Assembly: GCA_963210315.1 (NCBI GenBank)
Contig: OY723290.1
Location: 496,001-560,000, forward strand
Direction: 5' to 3'
Length of the DNA stretch: 64,000 nucleotides
Origin: Rhynchopus euleeides
Taxonomy: Eukaryota; Euglenozoa; Diplonemea; Diplonemida; Diplonemidae
Position 1 is the stretch's first letter. Each line of letters opens with the position of its first letter. Shown here piece after piece: positions 22,217 through 32,700 of the stretch. Position numbers and translations under genes: made by a program. The notes under the pieces were generated by a model. The model saw only the letters and a program-made list of their open reading frames with translations, was not told the DNA's origin and did not search any database.

Positions 22217-25200
22217 TCACGAGATCAGGTAGTCCTTCTCGCTGTGCTCCGTCACCCCTGCCTCAGCCAGGTAGCGTAGGGCCCCCTTGCAGTTGTGCAG
22301 CAGCAGGTTGTGCACGCTTGTGGCTGTGAGGTGGTGTCGGGCTGACGCTGTCGCGGGACAGCCGAAGAATAGGTGCTTCAGCGAGACCCCAGGCGGGGGG
22401 CTGTCCGGCGCAAGCTTCAGGCAGGGTTTGCACGGTGGTTGTGCGCTGCCCGGGACGTCGTGGTCGTACACCAGGCGGTGGTGGTCGGCCCGGAGGCGGC
22501 GGATGGTGGTTTCCCCTAAGCGGGTAAGGCCCTCCATGCGGAGGTCAGGGCGCTGCAGTCGCGTCTCCCCGATTCCTGACCGATACGCGTACACGCTGTC
22601 TGTGCGGGGCAACGTGGTCCCGCTGTATATGTGTCGGCGGAGGGTGACACGGGCCGACGCGAGGCTGATCGGCTCCATCTGGGGCTTGAACGCACCGATC
22701 TGCGCCTGCTTGTCAGCAAGTTCGTTCCCTACCACCCCAACATGCGACGGGATGTAGCGGAGGTGGGTGGTGACATCGTATGTTTGGGCGAGCTTGCGCA
22801 GCCTCTGCCAGATGTCCCATTCGGTGGACCCCCTCGCTCGCTGGGGGCCGCTCAGCAGTGCATTCAGTGCGCTCTGCGAGTCGGTGAGGATGGCGACCGT
22901 TTCGCCTTGGGTTACCACGGTGCATAGGTGGGCGAGGGATTCTCTGATGGCCACCAGCTCTGCCTGGTAGCTGATGCAACGGAGTCCTGCCGGCCAGGCG
23001 AGCTTTTTCTTGAGGCGGCCCTCCGGCATGCTGTACACCGCTGCGCCCGCGCCGCCCTGTTGCTGCCGCGATGTGGAGTTGGAGACTGACCCGTCGGTGT
23101 AGACATGCCAGGCGCACGTCGGGAGGGCCTGGATGGTCTGCTCTGCCAGGTCCCGGAGGGTGTCTTTCGGGGTGGCGGCCTTCGGGGCGGTGAGCCCCGG
23201 CAGCGTCGCCAGGATGTGCACTCGTGGCAGCACCAGGTTCCATTCCCAGGGGGGGATGGGGTGTGCTGCATGCAGGGGGGCCAGCAGGGGGGTGCGCCCG
23301 TCGACCTTCGAGGATTTCACCAGACTCCGTGCCTGATGTAGCCAGCTGCCTCCCGTGTTCCCGGTATTTAGTTGCGCCCGGTATCCTGGGGAGTGGGGCA
23401 CGCGGCGGAAGCGTTCGTGGTCTGTGCACACCGCAACCTTGAAGTCGAGGTCGAGGTCTCGTAGGTGTGATTCCCAGAGGAGCTTCGCCGTGCTGGTGTT
23501 CTTCATGCAGCCTGTGATAATCAGGGCTGCGGTGCGGTGGACATCTTGCAGGCGTTTGAGGTTCCTCGCGGTCAGGCCAGGGGTGTAAACGCTTGCGGCG
23601 TACATCAGGATGGGGTAGACATACGTCAGGTAGGCCTGGCGCAGCGTGTCTCCACTTGAGCCCCAGTCGGTGCCTGCCAACATACGCAGTATGCTCAGGC
23701 GTCGCATACAGGTGGTCACGACGTGGTCGACGTGGTCCGACATCGTGTAGCAGGCATCGATGTAAACCCCGAGGTATTTTGCTGTGGAGTCGTGCTGGAG
23801 GGGGGTGCCGTCTGGGAGCTCCATGCGCTTGTGCTCGCCCAGTGCTTCAGGCGTCGTTCCCATCAGCGTGTAGCAGCACTTGCTGGGGGAGAGCTGCAGC
23901 CCGTGGAGTGGGACTTCGGCGGCGAGTGCTGATATGACGCCCTGTGCGGTGCTTAGGGCGTCGGTGTAGGTGTCCCCGACGACGAGTACTGCAATGTCAT
24001 CTGCGAACACCGCAGGGTGGACGTCCGGGGAGGCGGTGATGGCTCGAGATACGTCATCCATCACGCAGTTGAAGAGCAGGGGCGAGAGCACTGTTCCTTG
24101 TGGGACACCGTTGTTGAAGTCGTAGTAGTCGCTTCTCACCCCGTGCACCTGTGCGGCGGCCCGGCGGTTGCTGAGGTAGTTGTGCAGCCATCGGGTGAAC
24201 TTCGGGGGGAAGCCCTTTCGTCTGACGCTGTTGATGACTGCGAGCTTGCTGACCTTGTCGAAGGCTTTCTCGAGGTCGAAGTACAGGGTGACAGCTGCCT
24301 TCCCGGAGGAGAGGGCGTCCGTCGCTGTTTGGGTGATGTAGGCTAGCTGGTCGGTTGTCGATCTCAGTCGCTGGAATCCCGCTTGGTTCGGGCAGTGCCC
24401 CTCGACTTGCGGGTATGCGTCGTCAAGCATGAGCTGCTCCATGCGCCTCTTCACCATTTTTTCCAGTACCTTGCATGCTGTGCTGGTGAGCGCAATTGGT
24501 CGGTACGAGGATGCTGCCGTCGCTGGCTTCCCCGGTTTCAGGATCGGGACGATGACTGCTCGCGTCCATGCGTCGGGGAGGATGCCGCTGTTCCACGACA
24601 GGTTGAGCACGTGCAGGAGTCCCTGCCGCGCTTGGGGGCCGAGGTGCATCAGCAGTTCGTTGTTGAGGTCGTCAGGCCCTGGGGATTTTCGCTCCTGCAG
24701 TTCGGACAGGGCTGCGCTCAGCTCCTCTTTGGAGAAGTCGTCTTCGGCAGCTGAGAGCTCGGGGGGTGTCTGGCCATTCGCATGTTGCGGGGTGGGTACC
24801 GATTGTGACTGTTGGTCGTTCCCTTCACTGATCTTGGCGTAGTGGCTGCAGAGGAGGTCCGCCTTAGCTTTGGGGTCGGTCACCGGGACCCCTCCGTCGA
24901 CAAGCGGGAAGGCGGCCTGTTGAAGTTTGCGGCCGTCGAGTTCTCGCACAAGCCGGAAGGTGGCGCCGAGGTCGCTGCTGGTGCTCGCAGCCTGGCACCT
25001 GGTTTCCCAAGTTGTGCGTTTTGCTTCGAGGACGGCGTTGGTGGCGTCGGTGGTCAGCTTGTCCAGTTTGTCGTAGTCGTCCTGGGACAGGTGTGTAGTC
25101 TGGGCGTGTCTGCGTGATTCTTCGTTCCGCGCCCGTACCGCGCGTTTCACCTTGCTCGTGAACCACCTCTTGCGGGGGCGTGAGCTACGCTTCGTCGGGA

Positions 25201-26182
25201 TGTGCTTGGCTGCGACCGTTCGCACCAGTCCAAGCCACTTGTGGAAGGACTCCTTCGGGTCACACCACTTCGTCACTTTGCGTGATAGCCGTTCGAGCTC
25301 CTCGGTGAAGGCGGGCCAGTCCGCTGCTGCCCAGTTCCACAGTTGACGGGCCTTGGCTGCCGGGTGTGTCGCAGCTGCTGGCGTTCGTTCAAAAGGGACG
25401 GTGTATTGGATGGCGAAGTGGTCTGATTGCCACTGGTCCAGGGTATTCCAGGTGACCTCCCCCAACTCGTAGTGGGCGAAGACGATGTCCGGCGAGGACT
25501 TGGAGTCGCGGCGCATGCGTGTGGGGTGGTCGGGGTCGTTGCACAGTGACATGCCGTTGAGGAGGGACCAGTGGTACAGATCAGTTCCCTTGTTGTCACA
25601 GCGCGCATGTTTATCCCAGGCACGGTTGTGGATGTTGAAGTCGCCAGCTATGACGGACTCCGGCGTGTGTGGTAGCAGGGATGTAGAGAAGTCATCGTGG
25701 CGTGGGTCGTTGCTAGTGCCGACTCCCGAGGGGCGGTACACATTGGTGAACGTGACGGCGCTTTCCGGTCCCGTGACTCGCACTGTGAGGGTCTCTGTTA
25801 CACTAGCGTCTGGTGCGGTGGCAATGAGAGTCGCGTGTAGGTCCTCCCGCACTAGCGTTGCGATCCCGCCTCCGGAGGTGAGCGTCCCTTTACAGCGCTT
25901 CTGGGTGCGGCGTCGGAGAAATGTGGAGTAGCCCGGGAACTTGGGGTCTCCCCCCTGTGCTGCTCGGAGCTCTTGCAGATGCACGACGTCGTACCGTTGG
26001 GTTGCGAGGTGGTGCTGTAGTTCCGCTTTTTTCGCCTCGGTGAGACCGTTGCAGTTCCAGGTCAGGCACTTGAGGTGCTGTGCCGGACCAGGGTTCTGCT
26101 CGATGTCACCCGCCCGGAGGAGAAGGTCTCGCTTGGTCTCGAAGATGTGGCGCGGTCGGTTTGGGGATGGCGGGCTTCCCCG
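22217..26182 (-). CDS. LINE ORF2: 2A - APE endonuclease - reverse transcriptase - RNase H
   Basis: The frame is open for 1321 residues directly after the ORF1 UGA. It starts with a 2A-like motif (Pro of NPG/P at residue 33). An APE endonuclease follows (WNCNGL, VVHLQEL, AGDFNIHNRAWD, SSPDIVFAH, QSDHFAI; about residues 36-270). The reverse transcriptase has SYRPIAL, FDLEKAFDK, GVPQGTVLSPLLF and the FADD catalytic box near residue 727. RNase H follows (YTDGS about 1029, AELVAI, LTDSQSAL, SHVGVVGNELAD). A C-terminal CxxC...H...C zinc-finger-like motif ends the protein. This order fits the Ingi/I group. There is no ATG before the endonuclease domain, so expression must depend on ORF1 translation or another mechanism. 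The host range of 2A-bearing LINEs includes trypanosomatids. Confidence 0.9.
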   Translation of the reverse strand, partial: RGSPPSPNRPRHIFETKRDLLLRAGDIEQNPGPAQHLKCLTWNCNGLTEAKKAELQHHLATQRYDVVHLQELRAAQGGDPKFPGYSTFLRRRTQKRCKGTLTSGGGIATLVREDLHATLIATAPDASVTETLTVRVTGPESAVTFTNVYRPSGVGTSNDPRHDDFSTSLLPHTPESVIAGDFNIHNRAWDKHARCDNKGTDLYHWSLLNGMSLCNDPDHPTRMRRDSKSSPDIVFAHYELGEVTWNTLDQWQSDHFAIQYTVPFERTPAAATHPAAKARQLWNWAAADWPAFTEELERLSRKVTKWCDPKESFHKWLGLVRTVAAKHIPTKRSSRPRKRWFTSKVKRAVRARNEESRRHAQTTHLSQDDYDKLDKLTTDATNAVLEAKRTTWETRCQAASTSSDLGATFRLVRELDGRKLQQAAFPLVDGGVPVTDPKAKADLLCSHYAKISEGNDQQSQSVPTPQHANGQTPPELSAAEDDFSKEELSAALSELQERKSPGPDDLNNELLMHLGPQARQGLLHVLNLSWNSGILPDAWTRAVIVPILKPGKPATAASSYRPIALTSTACKVLEKMVKRRMEQLMLDDAYPQVEGHCPNQAGFQRLRSTTDQLAYITQTATDALSSGKAAVTLYFDLEKAFDKVSKLAVINSVRRKGFPPKFTRWLHNYLSNRRAAAQVHGVRSDYYDFNNGVPQGTVLSPLLFNCVMDDVSRAITASPDVHPAVFADDIAVLVVGDTYTDALSTAQGVISALAAEVPLHGLQLSPSKCCYTLMGTTPEALGEHKRMELPDGTPLQHDSTAKYLGVYIDACYTMSDHVDHVVTTCMRRLSILRMLAGTDWGSSGDTLRQAYLTYVYPILMYAASVYTPGLTARNLKRLQDVHRTAALIITGCMKNTSTAKLLWESHLRDLDLDFKVAVCTDHERFRRVPHSPGYRAQLNTGNTGGSWLHQARSLVKSSKVDGRTPLLAPLHAAHPIPPWEWNLVLPRVHILATLPGLTAPKAATPKDTLRDLAEQTIQALPTCAWHVYTDGSVSNSTSRQQQGGAGAAVYSMPEGRLKKKLAWPAGLRCISYQAELVAIRESLAHLCTVVTQGETVAILTDSQSALNALLSGPQRARGSTEWDIWQRLRKLAQTYDVTTHLRYIPSHVGVVGNELADKQAQIGAFKPQMEPISLASARVTLRRHIYSGTTLPRTDSVYAYRSGIGETRLQRPDLRMEGLTRLGETTIRRLRADHHRLVYDHDVPGSAQPPCKPCLKLAPDSPPPGVSLKHLFFGCPATASARHHLTATSVHNLLLHNCKGALRYLAEAGVTEHSEKDYLIS
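26084..26110 (-). other. 2A-like ribosome-skipping motif GDIEQNPGP
   Basis: The codons read LLLRAGDIEQNPGP, matching the 2A consensus D-x-E-x-N-P-G/P with an upstream hydrophobic helix. In Trypanosoma L1Tc a very similar N-terminal 2A releases the downstream protein during translation. Here it sits between ORF1 and the endonuclease, where separation would be expected. Confidence 0.88.
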
Positions 26183-27949
26183 TCAGTTGAAGAGGGGCTC
26201 TTCACACAGGCGTTTCTGCACCGGCTCCGCCGGGGCCATGTGCTTCGTGCGGAGGGTTGTAGTCCGAGTCGGGGTGAGTGTCCGGCTTTTCTTCTTAGGA
26301 GTCAGCCCCGTGCGTGTCCGGGGCTTCGGGGAGGCGGACTTCGGGGGTGGGCCCTTGGTCCCCCGGTCTGGGGTGGTGGAGGCCGGGTCGGCCTTTCGAG
26401 GAAGGGGGTTGGAGCCCGGCTTGGTCTGCTTCTTCGGCTTAGATTGCGGCTTCGTTGCCGCCTCCAGGTGCTGCAGGCGAGCCTGCATCGCTCGCAGGGC
26501 GGCCGTGAACTGGCTCTCCTGGTTCACGGCCCGCTCCTCTGCCGCGGTGGCCCGCCGCTCTGCCTCGGCGGCACGCCGCTCTGCCTGCTCGAGGAGGGCT
26601 TGCACCCTGGCGAGGTTGGCGGTGGCGGTGGCTGCTGCGGCGGCGGTGGCGGCGGCGGCGGGGTCGGTGGTCGTGGTGGCGTGGGGCGTTGGGGCGTTGT
26701 CCTTCATCTCAGCGTCGTTTTTGGACTTCTTCTTTTTGCTCTTGTTGCTCTTCGTCTTCTTTGTCGCCTTGTTCGCCAGCTCACTCCCCGGCACTCCCTG
26801 CGGCTGCTCCGGGGCTGCGGGAGGTGGGGTCGGCTTCGGCGGGGGCTTGGTGCGCTTTGCCCTCCGTCGGCGGGGGAAGAGCCCCTGGTCCTCGGGCTCG
26901 CGGTACCGCCGCAACACCAGGTAGGTGTTGCTGTCGACGCAGTACGCGCCGAGTTTTTGGGGGGCGGTGGGGGCGCGCAGCAGCACTGCTCGCCCGTTCG
27001 GTTCCCTGGCTGACGCCAGGATGTGGGCCTGCCAGCCTATTTCCTCTAGCAGGTCCCTGGTGCAGCGGGCGGTGTACTGTGTGGGCAGCCCTTCCAGTAC
27101 ATATTTCCCCTGCAGGGGGGTTGCAGCTTCGTCACCGACGACTGCTGCCGTGGCACAGTGCCCGGCGGTGTTCGGCACTGCGATGCCGAGGCCGCCCTTC
27201 ACCAGGACGACCCTTCCGCTCAGCCGGCCCGCCTTCTCCTGTGCCTGCTGGATGGTGGCGTCGAGCGGCAGGCGCACGACTGTGTCGGGGTGTGTGGTGG
27301 TGTGGAAATGGGGGCGGCAGAAGATGTCGCTCTCGCCGCTCGCACGCAGCAGGTCCTTGACCTGTCGACTGTCCACACCCACCTTGAAGCGGCGGGCCCA
27401 GGTGGTGCCGGTCATCGCGATGACCGCGTCCGGCTCCGCGCCGTGGGCCCGCAGCCAGGTGCGGATGTGTGTGTGTGTGAGGGGGGTGGCTGGCGGTGCT
27501 TCCATCACCACCCACTCCCGGGTGCCCTTGGGGGCTTTCAGGCCCGGGCTGCTGCTAGCCCCGTAGTGTACGGGGTCACTGTGGAGCTGCAGCAGGTGCC
27601 GCCGCAGCCCCCGGGTCTCGCCGTCGCGCTCGACCAGGAGGGAGAGGACACGGCTGCGCCCCTTCCCCCCCTCCGTCGCCTCGACGGTCAGGATTGCCGC
27701 CGGTCCCGGCGGCGGGTGCTCCCTGCACCTCGCGATCAGGCGCTGTGCGTCGCCTTTGGCGCACAGCATAATGCCGCCCTTGGCGGCCAGCTCGTCTGTT
27801 GAGTGCCTGACGTCGGCACTCCACTCCTTCTCCCGCAACACCCATCGCTGCTTCCTCCCTGCAGCTTCGCTCGGCGCCGGCTTAGCCGACGCCTCCCCAG
27901 GGAACCCCGTCGTGGAGGGGTGCAGGGGGACAGAGGCAGCGTGGGACAT
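26183..27949 (-). CDS. LINE ORF1, gag-like basic coiled-coil protein
   Basis: 588 residues from an ATG at 27949, ending with UGA in the same frame as ORF2. The N-terminal 350 residues are globular and contain a region resembling repeated RNA-binding modules (VVMEAPPATPLTHTHIRTWL ... RRFKVGV, LRASGESDIFCRPHF), but no family is certain. A Lys-rich stretch (NKSKKKKSKN) and an Ala/Arg/Glu coiled coil (about residues 440-500, LEQAERRAAEAERRATAAEE) follow, then a basic Ser/Thr/Pro tail. LINE ORF1 proteins bind element RNA and form trimers through coiled coils. No CCHC zinc knuckle is seen. Confidence 0.8.
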   Translation of the reverse strand: MSHAASVPLHPSTTGFPGEASAKPAPSEAAGRKQRWVLREKEWSADVRHSTDELAAKGGIMLCAKGDAQRLIARCREHPPPGPAAILTVEATEGGKGRSRVLSLLVERDGETRGLRRHLLQLHSDPVHYGASSSPGLKAPKGTREWVVMEAPPATPLTHTHIRTWLRAHGAEPDAVIAMTGTTWARRFKVGVDSRQVKDLLRASGESDIFCRPHFHTTTHPDTVVRLPLDATIQQAQEKAGRLSGRVVLVKGGLGIAVPNTAGHCATAAVVGDEAATPLQGKYVLEGLPTQYTARCTRDLLEEIGWQAHILASAREPNGRAVLLRAPTAPQKLGAYCVDSNTYLVLRRYREPEDQGLFPRRRRAKRTKPPPKPTPPPAAPEQPQGVPGSELANKATKKTKSNKSKKKKSKNDAEMKDNAPTPHATTTTDPAAAATAAAAATATANLARVQALLEQAERRAAEAERRATAAEERAVNQESQFTAALRAMQARLQHLEAATKPQSKPKKQTKPGSNPLPRKADPASTTPDRGTKGPPPKSASPKPRTRTGLTPKKKSRTLTPTRTTTLRTKHMAPAEPVQKRLCEEPLFN

Positions 27950-28398
27950 TGTGTGTGTGATGTGTCAGTTGTGTTCCCCTGGTAGCAGAGGTAGGTTTTT
28001 GAAACGATATTTGGCAGTATTCATGCACCGTCGCGAATCGCCTCTCTCTGAGTCTCTCCCCTTCTCTTATTGTTTGAAACGATTTAACGATGTTCCCAAG
28101 CTGTGCTCCTGGCAGTCCCATGTGAGAGAAGCCACCGTCCCCGGGTTCTAGCTTGTGTGCACGGCGGGGAAGGGCTATTGACCCTCCACACCCACCTCGC
28201 TCCAACACCTCCCGGGTATGGCGCCTGTGACCGTTTTTTTTGAGGAGAACAACGGGAGGGGGGGGGGGGGGGGTGTGGGGGGGCAGCGCAATGAAAAAGT
28301 TCAAAAACTTTTTTGAGCACAACATTACGATAGATGGGAAAGGAGAAGGCCACACATGCATGGGGGGACGTCCCCCATTCCACTCACGTGTATTTTTT
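27950..28398. other. LINE 5' flank / spacer
   Basis: Contains two degenerate copies of the GAAACGAT motif (27999-28008, 28072-28091) and a G-run near 28258-28279. The LINE 5' untranslated region probably lies in the right-hand part of the element, but its end cannot be fixed. Confidence 0.4.
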
Positions 28399-28400
28399 TA

Positions 28401-29199
28401 TTCCCGGTAATATAGAACCTCAGCCAAAATTGTGAGGAGCCGGGATCGTACAGTCATATTATTACCGGGCTGGAAATTTTTTTTCCCGGCTGGTTTTCAG
28501 CTAAATTTTGCAGGGAGCGGGAAATTTTCTATATTGGGCGGGAAATATAGTGATTTTCAGCGGGAAAATATAGTAAATGGCTGAAATCCCTGCTAAAAAT
28601 CGCCGGGAAAATATAGTAAATTTTTCCCGGCCAAAAAGTGAAAATTTTCACCCAAAAAACTGCCAAAAAATTCCAAAAATTTGGAAAATTTTGCATTTTC
28701 GGCCCCAAAAACCGAAAAATGGCTGGTTTCTGACCAAACAGGCCTTCCTGTCACAGGAATGTCGCCTAGATCGTGAGCTGTGGCTGTTGTGGGCGGGGAA
28801 GGCTGCAAGAAGGGCAGAACGTCCATTTCCTGGCGGTGCTCAGTCAGGAAATGCACGAGGAAGTACCCTCACAGCCCACACATCAGAAGATATCACCCAA
28901 CTTCATGACACACTCGAGAATCAGGGCACAGAAGCCCACCGAGGACAACTTTTGTTGTCAGGAGCACACAGACAAGATGCCGCTCACACAGTCTGCTCAA
29001 CGTTCTCGAGAATACAGTGCCCGAGGTCCCAGGAATCTGCCAGGAAGCTCCAGGGTAAATGATCAGCATCTGTAGCCCCAGCGTCGCAGGATTGGGGGTG
29101 CAAATTATCGGGAGACACCTCTCCCACACACCCTTCCCTCTCCCAACAGGCCTCCAAGTTGCTCCTCACAATTTTGACCTCGGTCTATATTACCGGGAA
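28401..29199. mobile_element. TTCCCGGTAATATAG TIR element
   Basis: A 799-bp element. Its ends share about 40 bp of inverted repeat starting TTCCCGGTAATATAG and including AAAATTGTGAGGAGC. TA flanks both ends (28399-28400, 29200-29201). The left half is rich in AAATTTTTCCCGG words. It encodes no convincing protein. Confidence 0.82.
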
Positions 29200-29212
29200 T
29201 AAAATCACAAAT

Positions 29213-29356
29213 TACCGGTAAATATAGGGAATATTTCCCCTCGGGGCCTGTCCAGCCCCTCGGATTTTTGATTTCCCTCGCTTCGCTCGGGAAATCAACC
29301 ACCTCGGGGCTGGACAGGCCCCTCGGGGAAATATAGTCCCTATATTTCCCGGTAAT
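29213..29356. repeat. Long hairpin with GAGCGAAGCGAGGG core
   Basis: An almost perfect 140-bp palindrome runs from a TACCGGTAAATATAGGGA-like arm through CGGGGCCTGTCCAGCCCC to a central TTTCCCTCGCTTCGCTCGGG and back. A hairpin with the same core but different arms lies at 46394-46533. Confidence 0.78.
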
Positions 29357-29360
29357 ATAT

Positions 29361-31209
29361 CAACCAAAATCTGAAAAACCGTATACTTTTTCAAAATTTT
29401 GAGTAAATGGCACTCCGCTACACCTTTTTCAACATTTTTTTTATCGTGTAACGTACGGAATTGGCGCTTTTCAGGACAATAATTTTTCCAAAAAAATATT
29501 TTTTTTGGTGGAGAAATTCGGAAAAACTGTTTTTGCCGATATTTTCTTCGGAATTTCACCCCCGCGGATCGCCACAAAAAGACCCGGTTTTTGACGGAAT
29601 TTGAGAGTTGAGCTCCGTAGATTACACCGTAAAAAAAATCGGTGAATTTAGTGGAGTAGAGTCCAATTTACTGCTGCCCAACCACTATTACCAACTTTCC
29701 TAAGGAAAATCCCCCCAAAAATCGACCCAAAAATGGGTCCGTCTCAGGGAGGCGTCCGGGCCGGAAACAAATTTTTCCGGCCCAAAAATGTGATTCCTGT
29801 GTAGTTTTAGTGAGAACCTTCCCAGGGAAAAAAAATCGGTGACTTTTGCGGTGTATAAGGCCTCCTACACGGGGTCCCAAAGTACACAAAAATAGCCGAA
29901 ATCCTGGAGCAATTGAGAAAGTCAGGGGAGAGGTGGGGGCAGTGATCTCGTGCCAGGGCTGGCAGGGGGGGCCGCGGCCCCACCTCCCTTTTTCTGTAAT
30001 TTTTGGGGAGGGTGGGCCGCCAGGGGTGGCATGGCCCTACCTCGGCCCTACCTTGGCCCTACCTCAATATTTTCCCCGTCGAATTTTGCGGATGGGTCAG
30101 ATTTTGGGGCTTTTGGGTTCGGCCTTGTAGCCGAGTTTTCACGCGCAGCGTATGAAAACCCAACGCCATCATGAGCAGGTGTACCAGGTGCTGGGGGCTC
30201 GGTGGTGCTCATCGAAGCGCACCGTCAGGCACTCATCAGGTCAAGCGAAGGATCATCCCCGCCTGGAATGTGCAACAGCACCAACCGGTGTGGGGATTAG
30301 CCTTCGAGGGATTTTAGGATGTTCACTACCGTGGCCTCCGGCGGCTGGGGGGCTCCGCCCCCCAGACCCCCCATGTAGCCTGTTAGCTTTGCTGCCGTTC
30401 CTGAACACGGCGCGCTGGCAAAGTTACTCGGGATTGCAGTTTTGCAAGTGCTCAATGGCAACCCAAGACCCCCTGACTACTGATTTTTGGTCCAGCAGGA
30501 CGATCTAAGGCGGCAGCATCCGATGCCTTTCGAATTGGGGGGAAAACGTTCTGTGGCCCTGTTTGCATCATACTGCGGGAAATCGGAGTGGGGTTGGGCT
30601 GCACTTTTTCCCCTGCGGAGCGAGCTCGGCCCACCCTGTGCCCTACCTCTTTTTTGGTTTGCCCGACCCCCAGCGAGACCACTGGGTGGGGGGCCTTCAG
30701 GCCATTCTGCACTGCCCGGGGAAGCAGGGTGATGTTGGTAACATTCCATGAACTCTTGCATTTGAAGCAGGCCATGTTTGTGTTTCACATGATTCAGATG
30801 AGTTTTCCTGTGCATGGAAGGTGGTGGATTCGCAGGCAATAAGAAGCAAAAAAATCACTGTACAAAAGCCTACCAAGGGGGGTGAGAACTGCATCTGGGA
30901 GTAAATTGTCTTCCACTACACCTTTTTCCCCGATTCTGGCCGCATTTGATTCCGTTGCTACCATAGCTTTCCGAGATTTTTTGAAAAAAAAATTCCCGGC
31001 CAACCTCACCAGTCAAATTGGGATGCGCATCCGCATCCCAATTTGAACCCAACAGACTGCATTTCCGGAACTCGAAACAGGGCGGAATTGACTGCTAGGT
31101 ATACCGCGGAATTCACGGTGGGGTCACAACTCAAAATTGTCAAAAAAATGTACAAATTGCTGCTGCCCAAGTAAACGACTAAAGTATACGGTTTTTCAGA
31201 TTTTGGTTG
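29361..31209. mobile_element. CAACCAAAATCTG TIR element, non-autonomous
   Basis: A 29-bp perfect inverted repeat (starting CAACCAAAATCTGAAAAACC) bounds 1.85 kb, flanked by ATAT on both sides (29357-29360, 31210-31213). No transposase is seen inside. It holds one copy of the GC-rich repeat at 30322-30373. Confidence 0.78.
30322..30373 (+). repeat. GC-rich dispersed repeat around CTGGGGGGCTCCGCCCCCCAG
   Basis: The unit TTCACTACCGTGGCCTCCGG plus a perfect GC palindrome recurs at 44391-44440 (minus), 49135-49216 and 49295-49372. The last two also share a downstream GCATGTG..TGTCTTGTA block. It is probably a small dispersed repeat. Confidence 0.75.
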
Positions 31210-32700
31210 ATATAGCTAATTTTGCAGCCCTGGGTGAAACGTGTCTCGATCCCAGTTTTTTTTTGCAGCTTAATCACCCAGAGAGGGGGAAAGGGGGGGA
31301 GGAGCCCGCGTTCCGGCCTGACAGGCCTGCAGCCCGTTTCCCGCTCTGTGTGTGGTGCGCACGCTGAGTGCGCACCACATGCATCACCCCCGACACCAAG
31401 GCGATGCTGGAGAGGGTGCCCATTAGGGTGTTCCACAATATGGGATATTGGTTGAGAGCGCTATGCTTGGACAGTCTGGCTGTGCCAAGCAAAAGGAGAT
31501 CAGGAGGCAGGGGATGGGGGTCAGGGTGGGATGGAATATGATTAGATTGCTTTGAAGGGGCACTGTGAGGGGGAGTGGTCTTCGCTCTGTGCCACAGTCA
31601 CTGTCAGAACCGTACCACTTTACGGCCAGTATTGTGTGAGGCGGTTCACTTTTTTCCCCTCACTTTTCTGCAGTTCTGAGCGAAGCTCCCCCTGTGGATA
31701 CATTTGGGAGTAAGGGGCCGCATAAGGGTTTTGTACATTGGCTACAACGTTACCCTGCGGCACATGCACATATCCCAAGCCCTTTTTGCGCCAAAGCGAA
31801 GAAATATGGTGGGGGAGGAGGAGAAGGGTCATGGGAGGGGTGGACGAGCCACACAGCAGCACGGAAGAAAGGGGGCAAAAAAAAACGTGCTCGCAGGAGG
31901 AGCAGAGCTATTCCTAACTAGGGGTCCGGATTCCATGATTTTGAATTTCAGATTTTTCCTCTGTCTGGCGCGTTTTTTTTGCACTCTGTTTAGCGCGTTT
32001 TTTTTGCACTGCAGGAAAGAAAAGTTCTGGTGAGGATTCACCGGAGTGGAGGGTGCTGAGGGGCTGAGCGGCTGGGGGGATGCTGCCTGTGAGGGAGAAG
32101 ATGCACCAAGCAAAGACACACGGCCCCGGAGGGGCCGTGTGTCTGTGTTCAGTGGTGCATTCCTCCGCACCTCAGTGCACTCTCCGACCTGCATGTCTAC
32201 GGGGGTCTGAGCCCACATGGCAACCCCGAGTAAGGGGTGCAAACAGACACCCCATGGCCAAAATGACCCCACCGCGATCCGCACAGATCCCAAATATTCA
32301 GAGGAGCAGGGTTTTGAAAAACCTGTGAGTGGGGTCCCGCTGGGTGGGTGGTGTGGGTGGGCTGATTTCTGGCCTCCCAGTCACATCCTCCCTTCAGAAG
32401 TCCCTGAACCAGACCCACATTTCATGGGTGAAATTTGACACGCACACCACCAAAATGACCCCACTACGATCCGCACGGAGCTCAAATAATGCAATAACGC
32501 CAGTCATGTGCGGCGGTGCGGTCAGTTTTGAGCCCCCAGTAAGGTGCCCCAGTAGCGCGTTTTTTTTGTATCCGATTTCGGTCATCAGCCCCCCGGACCC
32601 CCAGATTTAGGAAAAGCCCTGAGGAGGAGGTGAAGATCCGGGGTTTGCACAAAGAAGATTATCTCTCTTGAGCAAGTTTGGGGGGGGGGGGGCAACGAAT
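31210..32700. repeat. Repeat cluster related to 43900-44800
   Basis: The block with CCATGGCCAAAATGACCCCA at 32215-32345 recurs inverted at 44165-44290, and partly at 32440-32490. The word GCGCG followed by eight T and GCA occurs at 31968, 31998 and 32556, and inverted near 43972, 44688 and 44712. No gene is seen. Confidence 0.6.

Larger units (their letters stand above)
21998..27949 (-). mobile_element. Non-LTR retrotransposon (LINE), Ingi/L1Tc/I-like
   Basis: It runs on the minus strand: ORF1, in-frame UGA, 2A-like peptide, endonuclease, reverse transcriptase, RNase H, then a 3' region. The 5' limit is not visible; the start given is the ORF1 ATG. The 3' limit is inferred from the end of similarity with a fragment at 55456-55602. 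All catalytic motifs look intact, so this is a young copy. No target-site duplication was identified. Confidence 0.88.
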
